DNA from: an uncultured Oscillospiraceae bacterium
Lineage (GTDB): Bacteria; Bacillota; Clostridia; Oscillospirales; Oscillospiraceae
DNA: 64,000 nt
Direction of reading: 5' to 3'
Assembly (NCBI GenBank): GCA_934646185.1
Contig: CAKUEH010000008.1
Coordinates: 1 to 64,000, forward strand
Shown: positions 16,313 to 25,284 of the stretch, in pieces
How positions within the stretch are numbered: the first letter of the stretch is position 1
Layout: each line of letters starts with the position of its first letter
Made by a program: the position numbers and the translations under genes
Notes under the pieces: generated by a model
What the model was told of the DNA's origin: nothing
The model's database searches: none
What the model saw: the letters and a program-made list of their open reading frames with translations, nothing else

Positions 16313-18229
16313 TCACAGCGCCTCCGCCTCCGCGAGCCACAGGCTGCCCGACGCGTCCGACGGCATGCGCCAGTCGCCTCTGGGGCTGAGCGTCACGGAG
16401 CCGACCTTCGGCCCGTCCGGAATGCACGAGCGCTTGAACTGCTGCTGGAAGAACCGGCGGCAGAACGTTTTCAGCCAATGCCGGATCACGTCGTCCGGAT
16501 ACTTGCCGCCGTAGGCGTATTTTGCCATCCGGAACAGCTTGCGCGGCCGCGAGCCGAAGCGCAGCAGATGATACAGGAAAAAGTCGTGCAGCTCATACGG
16601 GCCGACGAGATCCTCCGTCTTCTGCGCGATCTGTCCGTTCTCGTCCGCGGGCAGCAGCTCCGGCGAGACGGGCGTGTCGAGAATATCCAGCAGCACCTCC
16701 CGCAGCGCGGGCGCGCTGCTCCCGGCCTCATACTGCACGATGTACCGCACCAGCGTCTTGGGAACCGAGCAGTTGACCGCGTACATGGACATATGATCGC
16801 CGTTGTACGTCGCCCAGCCGAGCGCAAGCTCGGACAGATCGCCCGTGCCGATGACCAGACCGCCGGACTGGTTCGCGATGTCCATCAGGACCTGCGTGCG
16901 CTCGCGCGCCTGGCAGTTTTCATAGGTGACGTCATGCACGGACTCGTCGTGGCCGATGTCCGCGAAATGCTGCCGGACGGAGGCGGTGATGTTGACCTCC
17001 CGCACGCTGACGCCAAGCTCCTCGCAGAGCTTGACCGCGTTGGACTTCGTCCGCTTCGTCGTGCCGAAGCACGGCATGGTGACGCATTGGATCTCTTTCC
17101 GGCTGCGCCCGGCCAGATCGAACGCGCGCACGCACACCAGCAGCGCCAGCGTGCTGTCCAGCCCGCCGGAAATGCCGAGCACGACCGTTTTCGCGTGCGT
17201 ATGCTCCACCCGCTTTTTGAGTCCCTGCGACTGGATGCGCAAAATCGCCTCCGCGCGTGCGCGCAGCTGCTCGTCATACGGCGGAACGAACGGGTTGGGC
17301 GCGATGTGCCGCGTCAGCGCCGTCTCGCGCAGCGGCTGATCGAAAACGACCGTCTGAAGACCGGGAACGGAATCATAGCTCGTCGTGCGGTGCCGCTCAT
17401 GCATGAGCCGCTGCACGTCGATCTCGGAGATCGTCAGCGAAGCGCCTGCAAACGGCTCGTTTTCCGCCAGCACCGTCCCGTTTTCCGCGATCAGATGATG
17501 CCGCGAGAAGACCATATCCTGCGTCGATTCCGTCGGCGACGCGCTGCAGTAGACATAGCCGCAGGCCAGCCGGGCCGACGTCGCGCCGACCAGCGACCGG
17601 CGGTACTCCGCCTTGCCGATCACCTCGTCGGAGGCGGAGAGATTCAGAATGATCACCGCGCCGCCCGCGCAGAGCCTTGTCGACGGCGGGCAGGGGACCC
17701 ACAAATCCTCGCAGAGCTCCACGCCGAAGGTATAGTCCTGCATGCCGGAGCAGCAGAACAGGAGATCCGTTCCAAATGGAACAGTCTGGCCGCAGAGCGT
17801 GATCGTATAGACCTTCCCGTCCAGCGTTTTCGCGGAGGAAAACTGCCGCAGCTCATAAAATTCGCCGTAGTTCGGCAGATGCGTCTTCGGCACGACGCCG
17901 AGCAGCCGCCCCGCATGGACGACCGCCGCGCAGTTATAGAGCTTCCCGCCGAAGCGCAGCGGAAGCCCAACCGCCGTGACCGGGTAAAGACCCTTCGACG
18001 CCTCCGCGATGCGCGCCAGCGCAGGCTCGACCGCGCCGAGCAGGCAGTCTGAGAAAAACAGATCGCCGCAGGTATAGCCAGTCAGGCACAGCTCCGGCAG
18101 CGTCAGCAGATTCACGCCCGCCGCGTCCGCCTCGCGCATCCGCGCAAGGATCTGCTCCGTATTATACTGCACATCCGCGACGACAACGTCGACCGTCCCC
18201 GCCGCAGCCTTGATAAAACCGTCTTTCAT
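16313..18229 (-). CDS. nadE: Glutamine-dependent NAD(+) synthetase
   Basis: Amidates deamido-NAD to NAD with ammonia from glutamine; cytoplasmic. The 638-residue chain has an N-terminal nitrilase-type glutaminase domain (about 1-290) with Glu in LLTLPELCLTGYTCGD, Lys near VVPKTHLPNYGEFYE and the nucleophile Cys in VELCEDLWVP. The C-terminal synthetase domain carries the ATP-pyrophosphatase loop LGISGGLDSTLAL and VIGTGDLSELALGWATY. This matches the long NadE form. RBS GGAG precedes ATG 18229. Transcribed toward the shikimate leader without an obvious terminator between. Confidence 0.96.
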   Translation of the reverse strand: MKDGFIKAAAGTVDVVVADVQYNTEQILARMREADAAGVNLLTLPELCLTGYTCGDLFFSDCLLGAVEPALARIAEASKGLYPVTAVGLPLRFGGKLYNCAAVVHAGRLLGVVPKTHLPNYGEFYELRQFSSAKTLDGKVYTITLCGQTVPFGTDLLFCCSGMQDYTFGVELCEDLWVPCPPSTRLCAGGAVIILNLSASDEVIGKAEYRRSLVGATSARLACGYVYCSASPTESTQDMVFSRHHLIAENGTVLAENEPFAGASLTISEIDVQRLMHERHRTTSYDSVPGLQTVVFDQPLRETALTRHIAPNPFVPPYDEQLRARAEAILRIQSQGLKKRVEHTHAKTVVLGISGGLDSTLALLVCVRAFDLAGRSRKEIQCVTMPCFGTTKRTKSNAVKLCEELGVSVREVNITASVRQHFADIGHDESVHDVTYENCQARERTQVLMDIANQSGGLVIGTGDLSELALGWATYNGDHMSMYAVNCSVPKTLVRYIVQYEAGSSAPALREVLLDILDTPVSPELLPADENGQIAQKTEDLVGPYELHDFFLYHLLRFGSRPRKLFRMAKYAYGGKYPDDVIRHWLKTFCRRFFQQQFKRSCIPDGPKVGSVTLSPRGDWRMPSDASGSLWLAEAEAL

Positions 18230-18263
18230 AAAAGCGTTCTCCTGCTCTCATATTCTTTCCTAT

Positions 18264-18292
18264 ACGATACACGGTTTTGCAGGAATTATCAA
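18264..18292 (-). promoter_or_regulatory. Probable nadE promoter
   Basis: Minus strand TTGATA (18292-18287), 17-bp spacer, TATCGT (18269-18264). The boxes are moderate matches. Bases 18293-18440 contain no other recognisable feature. Confidence 0.55.
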
Positions 18293-18440
18293 GAATAAAA
18301 ACACCGTTTGATCCGTATGCCCGGTTTATAGGCGATAAATAGTAAACGGTTCTGCATGCGTGCAGAAATCCGTGACAAAAATCACGCCATATCAGGAATT
18401 ACGGTGAATATAAATTGATGAAAAGCGGCGGAAAACAAAG

Positions 18441-18475
18441 AAAAACACCTGTGATTCAAACAAATCACAGGTGTT
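18441..18475 (-). terminator. Terminator of tRNA-Gln
   Basis: AACACCTGTGATT/AATCACAGGTGTT perfect stem directly after the tRNA CCA end on the minus strand, followed by TTTTCTTTG. Confidence 0.85.
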
Positions 18476-18549
18476 TGGCAGGGGATGAGGGATTCGAACC
18501 CCCGCAAACGGAGTCAGAGTCCGGTGTGCTACCGTTACACAAATCCCCT
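18476..18549 (-). tRNA. tRNA-Gln (CUG anticodon)
   Basis: A 74-nt minus-strand tRNA including encoded CCA. The acceptor stem AGGGGAT/ATCCCCT is perfect with discriminator G, the T-arm is GGGGGTTCGAATCCCTC, and the anticodon loop CTCTGAC gives CUG, with the GGACTCTGACTCC context typical of tRNA-Gln. Start and end were set by pairing the acceptor stem. Confidence 0.93.
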
Positions 18550-18578
18550 AACGGAGCTTCTTTCCGAAGCGCATGATT

Positions 18579-18606
18579 ATTATAGCGATTTATTCCGAAA
18601 AGTCAA
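18579..18606 (-). promoter_or_regulatory. Promoter of tRNA-Gln
   Basis: Minus strand TTGACT (18606-18601), 16-bp spacer, TATAAT (18584-18579), 30 bp before the tRNA 5' end. The stretch 18607-18840 up to spoIVB contains no gene; any sporulation-type promoter for spoIVB was not identifiable with confidence. Confidence 0.8.
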
Positions 18607-18840
18607 GACTATTTTTTTCTTTTTTGCAGAAATTAAAACGAAGCGGAAATCACGGCTTCGGATTTCTCCGGAAAAGCAGGACATTTCTGCCGTTAAACGC
18701 GCGTGTTTTCGCCCGGCACGGTGAATTTCTAATTCATGACAAGGAAAACCGACTTTCTTTTACATGCGCTGCGCGCGGTTTCTTTCCGATCCGTCGGGTC
18801 AAGATAACGGCGCTGAGACTTTTGCGGAGAGGATGAGAAC

Positions 18841-19821
18841 ATGAGGCGGAACATTTCTTATAAAAAAATACCGGCCGTGCTGATCGCGCTCGTTCTGGCG
18901 CTTGCGCTGAGCTGCCAGACCGCCGCGGCCGGCCGCGCGCTGGTTCCGGGCGGATATACCGTCGGCATCAAGCTCTATGCGGAGGGTTTGATGGTCACGG
19001 AGGTAGAGAGCGGCGCGCCCGCACAGCAGGCGGGGCTCCGGAAGGGCGACATTATCATAATGGTGGATGGAAAGAAAACAGACAGCGCGCAGGCGCTGCT
19101 CGGGAGCATCCAGACAAGCGACCCCGTCGTCGTGCGCGTGGAGCGCGGCGGCAGAGAAGCGGAGTTTCTTGTGACGCCAGAAAAGACGCAGTCCGGCTAC
19201 CGGCTCGGCGTACTTGTGCGCGACCATATCGCGGGCATCGGGACCGTCACCTATTATGACCCCGAGGACGGAAGCTACGGCGCGCTCGGCCACGGCGTCA
19301 GCAGTCTGGACGGGACGCAGCTGCTGATGATGCAGTCGGGCTACCTCGTCCGGTCGAGCGTCGCGGAGATCCGCGCCGGTACGCGCGGGACGCCGGGCGA
19401 GCTGCACGGCCTGTTCGATGTGACGGACACGGTGGGGACGGTGGACAAAAACACGTCCTGCGGGATCTTCGGCACGATGACCCACCCGCGGCAGGGGCAG
19501 CCGGTCGAGACAGCTCCGGCTGAGTCGGTCGTGACCGGCCCGGCGGAGATCCTGTCGAATGTCGACGGCGATCAGGTGCAGCGCTTCTCCATTCGCATCG
19601 ACCGCGTGGACGCGGACGCGAAAAACGGCCGGAATCTGCTCATTACCGTGACGGACGAAGCGCTGCTCGCCAAAACGGGCGGCATCGTGCAGGGGATGTC
19701 CGGCAGCCCGATCCTGCAGAACGGCAAGCTGGTCGGCGCGGTCACGCATGTGCTGGTCAACAGTCCCGCGCAGGGCTACGGTATTCTCATCGACCGGATG
19801 CTGCAGGCCGCCGAGGGGTGA
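18841..19821 (+). CDS. spoIVB: SpoIVB-type serine peptidase with PDZ domain
   Basis: S55 peptidase that in Bacillus is secreted from the forespore and triggers SpoIVFB-dependent sigma-K activation. The 326-residue protein has a signal or anchor segment (residues 9-28), a PDZ domain (about 45-115, GLMVTEVESGAPAQQAGLRKGDIIIMVDG), then the S55 domain with catalytic His in GHGVSSLDG and catalytic Ser in GMSGSPILQNGKLVGAVTHVLVN. It is shorter than the Bacillus enzyme. spo0A, the usual neighbour, is not downstream here. RBS GGAGAGGATGAGAAC before ATG 18841. Confidence 0.92.
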   Translation: MRRNISYKKIPAVLIALVLALALSCQTAAAGRALVPGGYTVGIKLYAEGLMVTEVESGAPAQQAGLRKGDIIIMVDGKKTDSAQALLGSIQTSDPVVVRVERGGREAEFLVTPEKTQSGYRLGVLVRDHIAGIGTVTYYDPEDGSYGALGHGVSSLDGTQLLMMQSGYLVRSSVAEIRAGTRGTPGELHGLFDVTDTVGTVDKNTSCGIFGTMTHPRQGQPVETAPAESVVTGPAEILSNVDGDQVQRFSIRIDRVDADAKNGRNLLITVTDEALLAKTGGIVQGMSGSPILQNGKLVGAVTHVLVNSPAQGYGILIDRMLQAAEG

Positions 19822-19866
19822 AAAACGACCCGGTTTTCCAGTGAGGAAAACCGGGTCGTCGCTTTT
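19821..19866. terminator. Bidirectional terminator between spoIVB and degV
   Basis: CGACCCGGTTTTCC/GGAAAACCGGGTCG stem with A-rich and T-containing flanks on both sides, between convergent genes. Confidence 0.85.
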
Positions 19867-19873
19867 GGAAAAT

Positions 19874-20779
19874 TCAGACAGGCGAGCCCTCCGGCGCGCG
19901 GTCGTCTCCGAAGAAGAACACCGCGACGGTGCCGGGGCCGGAATGCGACGCGACGATCGTGCCGATGTCGCAGATGCGCACCTCGCCGTTCAGCTGCGGG
20001 AACGCGGCCTCGACCGCGGCCTTCGTCGCCTCGGCGTCCGCAAGGCAGTTGGAGTGGCAGATAAACGCCTTGCCGGAATAATTCGCTCCGTTTTCGGCGT
20101 GCCGCTTCATCGTCTCGACCGTGCGCACGACGGCGTTTTTCTTGCCGCGCACCTTGTCATAGGCAATGATGCGGCCCTTATCGTCCAGCCGCATGATCGG
20201 GCAGATGCCGAGCACCGTGCCGATGGCGGCGGCCGCGCCGGACATGCGCCCGCTGCGGCGGTAGAATTTGAGCTCCGTGGAATAGAACTGATGGTGGACC
20301 TTCTGACGCTTTTCCATCACCCAGTCCGCGATCTCATCCATGCTCTTTCCTGCGTCGCGCAGATCGGCGGCCCCATCGACCAGCAGACCATAGCCGGAGG
20401 ACGAGCAGAGCGAATCGATCACGATCAGCCTCCGCTCCGGGTATTTTTCCTGCAGCGCCTCCGCCGCGAGCAGCGCGTTCTGCACAGACGCCGTCATGCC
20501 GGAGCCGAACGCGATATGCAGCACGTCTCCCTGCTGCAGAAGCGCGTCGAAAAACGTCTCATACTGAAATTCGTTCAGCTGCGCCGTGCTCGGCAGCTTT
20601 CCGGCGTCCAGAAAGCCGTAGAACCGCGGCAGCGCCTCCGGGTCACGGCCCATGTCGTCCTCATAGCTGACGCCGTCGACCTGATAGGAGTAGAACAGAA
20701 CGGGGATACCGCGCGCTTCGCAATAGGAGTAGGGGAGATCAATGGTGGACTCGCAGGAAAGAACAAAACCGGAACCCAT
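19874..20779 (-). CDS. DegV-family (fatty-acid-binding) protein
   Basis: DegV/FakB-type protein that in characterised cases binds an acyl chain for the FakA kinase. The 301-residue protein opens GSGFVLSCESTIDLPYSYCEARGIPVLFYSY, the standard DegV start, with SSGYGLLVDGAADL, YYRRSGRMSGAAAAIG and a late C-terminal domain, VASHSGPGTVAVFFFG. ATG 20779 is 8 nt after GGAGG. No fakA homologue is nearby. Its 5' region is occupied by an unusual 270-bp inverted-repeat element (20806-21075), so its promoter may lie in that element. Confidence 0.93.
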   Translation of the reverse strand: MGSGFVLSCESTIDLPYSYCEARGIPVLFYSYQVDGVSYEDDMGRDPEALPRFYGFLDAGKLPSTAQLNEFQYETFFDALLQQGDVLHIAFGSGMTASVQNALLAAEALQEKYPERRLIVIDSLCSSSGYGLLVDGAADLRDAGKSMDEIADWVMEKRQKVHHQFYSTELKFYRRSGRMSGAAAAIGTVLGICPIMRLDDKGRIIAYDKVRGKKNAVVRTVETMKRHAENGANYSGKAFICHSNCLADAEATKAAVEAAFPQLNGEVRICDIGTIVASHSGPGTVAVFFFGDDRAPEGSPV

Positions 20780-20805
20780 ATCAAAAGCCTCCATGAAAGT
20801 ATGAT

Positions 20806-21075
20806 AGCGTCAGCTGACAAGGGCACACATGGTTTTCCCGGGCCTGAACAGCAGCTGGCTGCGTTATCCTCGTTGATGGGCGACAGCCCATCTGCCTCGT
20901 CTGCCTTGCCGGCTGTCGTTCATGCTCCGGGAAAACTCGGAGACCCGCCGGGCGCTCCGGCGCGTTTTTCGCAAGGCAGAGGACGCAGGCTTGCTGGCGC
21001 AAGTCAAGGACGATAACGCCGCGAAAGGCGGGCCGGAACGTCCTGCGGGCATGCGTGCCCTTGTCAACTGACGCT
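20806..21075. repeat. 270-bp non-coding element with 26-bp terminal inverted repeats
   Basis: The left end is AGCGTCAGCTGACAAGGGCA (start of 20806-20831); the right end 21050-21075 is its reverse complement with 2 mismatches over 26 bp. Inside are nested inverted pairs, for example GTTTTCCCGG/CCGGGAAAAC and GCGTTATCCTCGTT against GGACGATAACGC. No ORF with an RBS. This looks like a MITE or a large structured 5' leader for degV. Confidence 0.7.
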
Positions 21076-21117
21076 AATCTGATCATAACAGAATCAGGCG
21101 CGAAGGAAAACGGACAA

Positions 21118-21687
21118 TTACTGCCGAATGCCTGTTTCGGCGCCCTGCCGCGCCATAGCCTCGAACCCGCCGCGGTAGAGCGTGCAGAGCCGGCTGAACT
21201 GCGCCTGAATGTCGTATTTCATGTCGTTGGACAGCCACTCGACGATCTGTCCGTAGCATTCGCACTGCCAGAAGCGGGTCAGGATCTCCCGATCCTCCCT
21301 GCTGAGCGGCAGATCGCCGTAGGCCGCCGACGCATAGGCCTCGACCGTGTGGCGGCAGATCTGCATGAGATAAAACGCGACGGTGTCATGGCTGATCGAG
21401 CGGTACATATGCATGACCGCGCGCCGGTTTTCCGTCATGAACTGCACAGCGGCGTTCAGACAGGCCTCCGGCGAGTCCGGATTGGCATACTGCCGGATGA
21501 TCTGGTCGGCACGTTCGGTGATGATCTCCGTCGCGAGCGAGGGGATGTCTGCAAAATGGTAATAAAACGTATTGCGGTTGATGCCGCAGTCCTCCACGAT
21601 CGACTTGACCGTGACCTGACTGAGCGGGCGCTCGTTGAGCAGCTTCAGAAACGAAGCCTTAATGGCTTGCTTGGTGTAAGCGGACAT
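21118..21687 (-). CDS. TetR/AcrR-family transcriptional regulator
   Basis: DNA-binding repressor-type regulator; ligand and targets unknown. The 189-residue protein has the TetR N-terminal helix-turn-helix at about 10-55: AIKASFLKLLNERPLSQVTVKSIVEDCGINRNTFYYHFADI. The C-terminal ligand domain resembles the DhaS/TetR_C_8 group. ATG 21687 has GGAGG at 6 nt. It is divergent from the large secreted IdeS-like protein, which it may control, and has its own promoter (21717-21745). Confidence 0.9.
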   Translation of the reverse strand: MSAYTKQAIKASFLKLLNERPLSQVTVKSIVEDCGINRNTFYYHFADIPSLATEIITERADQIIRQYANPDSPEACLNAAVQFMTENRRAVMHMYRSISHDTVAFYLMQICRHTVEAYASAAYGDLPLSREDREILTRFWQCECYGQIVEWLSNDMKYDIQAQFSRLCTLYRGGFEAMARQGAETGIRQ

Positions 21688-21716
21688 AGCATGACCTCCT
21701 GCACAAATACATCATA

Positions 21717-21745
21717 AGAATACCAGACAAGCGAAGCAAAGTCAA
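21717..21745 (-). promoter_or_regulatory. Promoter of the TetR gene
   Basis: Minus strand TTGACT (21745-21740), 17-bp spacer, TATTCT (21722-21717). Confidence 0.75.
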
Positions 21746-21804
21746 TCTGTGCATCGCTGTGTTTTTGTCTGAAACGGCGCGGCTGCGCGGCCTGATTTCC
21801 GCTC

Positions 21805-21833
21805 TTGCGATTGCCGTCCTCCGGTGGTATAAT
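21805..21833 (+). promoter_or_regulatory. Promoter of the IdeS-like gene
   Basis: TTGCGA (21805-21810), 17-bp spacer, TATAAT (21828-21833), 34 bp upstream of the start. Confidence 0.8.
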
Positions 21834-21867
21834 ACCTAATATTTAAAGAGAAATTGAGGACTTGACT

Positions 21868-24800
21868 ATGCTCAGGCGTTTTTTACGCGGCGGTCTGTTC
21901 GCCGCGTTGCTGCTTCTGCTCGGCACGCAGGCGCTTGCCGCGCCGGAATCCCCGCTCGCTTCGATGCAGGCCGAGCCGACGCCTGGCTTTGTGACCAGGA
22001 TCACGGATACAACAGGCGCCATCTATGAAAAATCCGGCGTTCTGGACCCCGAGGGATCTGAGATCGCCATGTATTCCGCCGCGATCTCCTCCTATGAGCT
22101 CTATTATGACGGACGTCTGCTGATGACCGTCGTTCCCTCCGGCTTCTCCGTGCAGGACCGGCCCGCCGTGACGGGCGCGGACAGCAGCGCGAGCCTCGGC
22201 AGCACCGGCTTCTACAAGACCACGTTTTCCATCGACGATACGCGGGAGATCTTTCTCACCGGTCTCACGGAATCCACACTGCACCAGGTGCAGACGGAGC
22301 TGACCGCCAGCGCCCTGAAGGATCGCTATTTTAACCTCACGAACGTCGACTTTATCGACGCCGAAAAAGAATATACCGATGTCGCGGAAGGGGAGATCGC
22401 CTCGGACGCCAACCTCTGCTGGGCTGCCGCGACGTCCAATATGCTCCGGTTCAGCGGCTGGGGAAGCGCCGCCGGATTTAAAACGGAGGACGCCCTGTTC
22501 GAATCCTTCATTTCCGCATTTACAGACGCGGGCGGCTCGTATACATACGCGCTGGACTGGTTCTTCAACGGCAATTACCGGCCGCAGGATTGGGACAACT
22601 GGTCGCATCTGCGCGATCCGGGCAAATCCGGAGCGTATCTTCCAGACTATGCCGCGGACAGCCTGTACCAGACCTATGAGATCTCCGCGCATATTGATAA
22701 TCTGCGGCTGGTCTTCGATGCGCTGGAGCGCGACTGCGCTGTTGGCATTTCCATCGGCAACTATATCTCATGGCTCCGCTCGGGCGGCCATGCCATCACG
22801 CTCTGGGGCTACATGCGCGACACCTCGGCCAGCCCCTACAGCAAGAAGGCCTATCCCGCCATCTTTATTTCCGACTCGGATTCCGACAAATATGACGGCA
22901 ATCTGCGCCGCGAGGCGCCGAACCGGCTGCGCGTCATGATGATGGACGGCATGTTCGACGGCTTCGGCGACGACAGCTGGGAGCTGGACTATCCCTCGAC
23001 GTTTCCATGGCGGATCGACAGCTTTACGGTTCTGGAGCCGTACAGTGAGGAGATTGAAAAGGACACCTCCGGTACGCATGACAAATATGCCTTCCTGGAT
23101 TTTTCCGTTCAGGATCTGTGCGTCCGTTCCTCGATTTTTGACGAAATGGATCTGAGCATCTATACCATCCCGACCGGGCAGAGCATCCGGATCAACGGCT
23201 CTGTTGTAAATAACAGCCCGTATGTGTTCTCCGGTGACCTGACGGTAAAAACTGAAGCGTCGATCACCCGTGTGCGGGATGGCGTCCGCGTCTGGAAGGA
23301 TTCCAGTACGACGAATTATCTTGATCAGTGTTCCGCGTATTCTCATACGGATTTTTCCTTTTCCAGCAGCAGTCTGCCGGAGGGGGGCTACGAGCTGACG
23401 GTCTGTGTATCTGCCGATGGGCTGGAAGAAGCCTACACGGTCAACAACACGCGCTCGATCGCCTTTACGGTCACGGTTGCCGCACCGGACACTTCCGGCG
23501 CATCCGTATCTATAGACATTCCCGAATTCGACGGAGACGAGGGAGGCGTTGGTACATTGACCTTCACCGGCGTCGATTCCCTGTATCCCGCCGGGACGAA
23601 GCTGACCTGGTCCGTGTATGAAAAGTATACTTCGGTTTTAGCAAAGAATTGGGTACTTGCCTATCAGGGCTATGACATGCCGGACTCCGTCCGGTATCTC
23701 GGCAGCGGAAAAACGGTTCAGACCTGCGTGGTGCTGCGGCCTGTTGATCCGGCCCTTGCGTGCGTGACGCTCAACGCGGGAAGTCAAACTCTACTCTATT
23801 ATGATCTGTTTGCCTTAGAAGCTGACGACAATACCGATAAATGCTCTTCGATACCTTACGGACAAAAATCTCTGGCCCCCGGGGAGCAATTCAGCTTTTA
23901 TATTTCCAATAACACGACCTGCGTACCTTCTATCAAGGCGACGCCGGCTGTTTATGCGATCCGGGAATCTGATCATGCGCGGATCGACCTCTGGCGCGGC
24001 GATCCTGTCAGTATGGCCTACGGAAAGTCGACAGAGAAGACCCCTCATCGTGTCACAAGCTGGGATGCGGAGCTTCTTCCCGGATACTATACGATCTACG
24101 GCGAGGCGACGTATGAGTACGGGAGCAAAACCGTGCTTCTCAGTACGCTTCAGGTCAATGCGGACAAGCCGTTCGTCTCCATCGGAAGGACGTTCCGCGG
24201 CAGCAAGTGCTGTGCAGTTGTGCTTGATTGTCAGGCGCCAGCCGGGGATGTGGTATTGGGAATAGAATACCGCGAGGAAGGGCAGGAAGAAGTGCAGTTC
24301 GTATCCGATTCACTCTCGTTTGCCTCATATAGCGTCTCAGAAACGCGCTGTCTTTCGTTTGATACTGATCTGACTACCAATTATTCGTTCCGAACCGTTT
24401 GCAAGCAGAATGGCGAGACATTCTACGGCGAGTGGATGGAGTGCCCAGAACCTTCTGCGAGACAGGCATTGACGCAGACACCGCAAAGCGGGAGCGCCGG
24501 GGATACAGTGTGGGAGTATACTGCCGAAGCGGACGGCGTATATGTTCTGACAGTGAAGGCAAACGCTGATGTAATCCGATATGATAGCTTACAAAAAAAG
24601 GGAAATAAGTTCAGCGCCCCCAACACAGGAAGATCCGGCTTCTTCCTGAGAAAAGGGGAGACAGCCCTGTTCCTCATACAGACGCAGGATGCGTATACCG
24701 CTGCGGTTCTGCCGCCGGACGCGATGGAGCTCTGTAAAACTGCGTTTTTTACCACGGAGTATGTCGGAAGCGAATATGTCCTTCAGTTTACAGCGCCAGC

Positions 24801-25254
24801 TGCGGGCACCTATACGCTCCACACGGAAGGCCCCTGGGGCTGGATCTATCAGCTCTGTGAAGACGGTACCTGGCTCCTGAGCTGGCATTTCAGCAGCGAC
24901 CGACCGGGTAATTTCTCCTTTACACTGAAAAAGGGACAGACGGCCTGTTTCAGATTCACGAATATGAAGGCGGGAGATTTTGCAATTACTGTCTCCCGTC
25001 CCGATCCCGAGGTCTCCGTTTCGGACGATGGTGTGCATGTCAGCTATGACCCGGAATGCACCGGTCTGCACCTGATCGCGCTCTATGACACGGACGGGCA
25101 GCTGATCGACATCCGCAGCGTATCCGTGCGGAGTCTGGAGGAGCATATTTCCGCCGTGCTGCAGGGGACGCGGACCGGCTATGTCCGCGTATTCCAGCTG
25201 GACACGGAGAAGCACACGCCGCGCACGGCCGCAAAGCAGGCCGAGCTGGCATAA
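21868..25254 (+). CDS. Large secreted protein with an IdeS/Mac-like (C66) cysteine peptidase domain
   Basis: The 1128-residue exported protein has a signal peptide (residues 1-24, ending QALAA). Residues about 165-365 resemble streptococcal IdeS, the IgG-cleaving C66 peptidase: the Cys184 segment ANLCWAAATSNMLR, then ALDWFFNGNYR (IdeS has FINGYR), the His308 segment GHAITLWGYMRD and the acidic FISDSDSD (Asp336/Asp338), all in the right order. The long remainder is beta-rich with CARDB-like stretches (YTVNNTRSIAFTV at about 528) and has no LPXTG or SLH anchor. ATG 21868 is 7 nt after TGAGGA. The substrate is unknown; peptidase fold is likely, immunoglobulin cleavage only a hypothesis. Confidence 0.8.
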   Translation: MLRRFLRGGLFAALLLLLGTQALAAPESPLASMQAEPTPGFVTRITDTTGAIYEKSGVLDPEGSEIAMYSAAISSYELYYDGRLLMTVVPSGFSVQDRPAVTGADSSASLGSTGFYKTTFSIDDTREIFLTGLTESTLHQVQTELTASALKDRYFNLTNVDFIDAEKEYTDVAEGEIASDANLCWAAATSNMLRFSGWGSAAGFKTEDALFESFISAFTDAGGSYTYALDWFFNGNYRPQDWDNWSHLRDPGKSGAYLPDYAADSLYQTYEISAHIDNLRLVFDALERDCAVGISIGNYISWLRSGGHAITLWGYMRDTSASPYSKKAYPAIFISDSDSDKYDGNLRREAPNRLRVMMMDGMFDGFGDDSWELDYPSTFPWRIDSFTVLEPYSEEIEKDTSGTHDKYAFLDFSVQDLCVRSSIFDEMDLSIYTIPTGQSIRINGSVVNNSPYVFSGDLTVKTEASITRVRDGVRVWKDSSTTNYLDQCSAYSHTDFSFSSSSLPEGGYELTVCVSADGLEEAYTVNNTRSIAFTVTVAAPDTSGASVSIDIPEFDGDEGGVGTLTFTGVDSLYPAGTKLTWSVYEKYTSVLAKNWVLAYQGYDMPDSVRYLGSGKTVQTCVVLRPVDPALACVTLNAGSQTLLYYDLFALEADDNTDKCSSIPYGQKSLAPGEQFSFYISNNTTCVPSIKATPAVYAIRESDHARIDLWRGDPVSMAYGKSTEKTPHRVTSWDAELLPGYYTIYGEATYEYGSKTVLLSTLQVNADKPFVSIGRTFRGSKCCAVVLDCQAPAGDVVLGIEYREEGQEEVQFVSDSLSFASYSVSETRCLSFDTDLTTNYSFRTVCKQNGETFYGEWMECPEPSARQALTQTPQSGSAGDTVWEYTAEADGVYVLTVKANADVIRYDSLQKKGNKFSAPNTGRSGFFLRKGETALFLIQTQDAYTAAVLPPDAMELCKTAFFTTEYVGSEYVLQFTAPAAGTYTLHTEGPWGWIYQLCEDGTWLLSWHFSSDRPGNFSFTLKKGQTACFRFTNMKAGDFAITVSRPDPEVSVSDDGVHVSYDPECTGLHLIALYDTDGQLIDIRSVSVRSLEEHISAVLQGTRTGYVRVFQLDTEKHTPRTAAKQAELA

Positions 25255-25284
25255 AACCCATACTTGACAGACAGGAGCTTTGAT

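Noticed and set aside
18573..18836. Small ORF between tRNA-Gln and spoIVB
   Set aside because: It lies over the tRNA promoter, lacks an RBS, and its translation has no domain or membrane pattern that is convincing.
18841..19821. HtrA-type protease for the PDZ protein
   Set aside because: PDZ precedes the protease domain and the active site is GMSGSP with GHGVSS, as in SpoIVB (S55), not the GNSGGP of HtrA.
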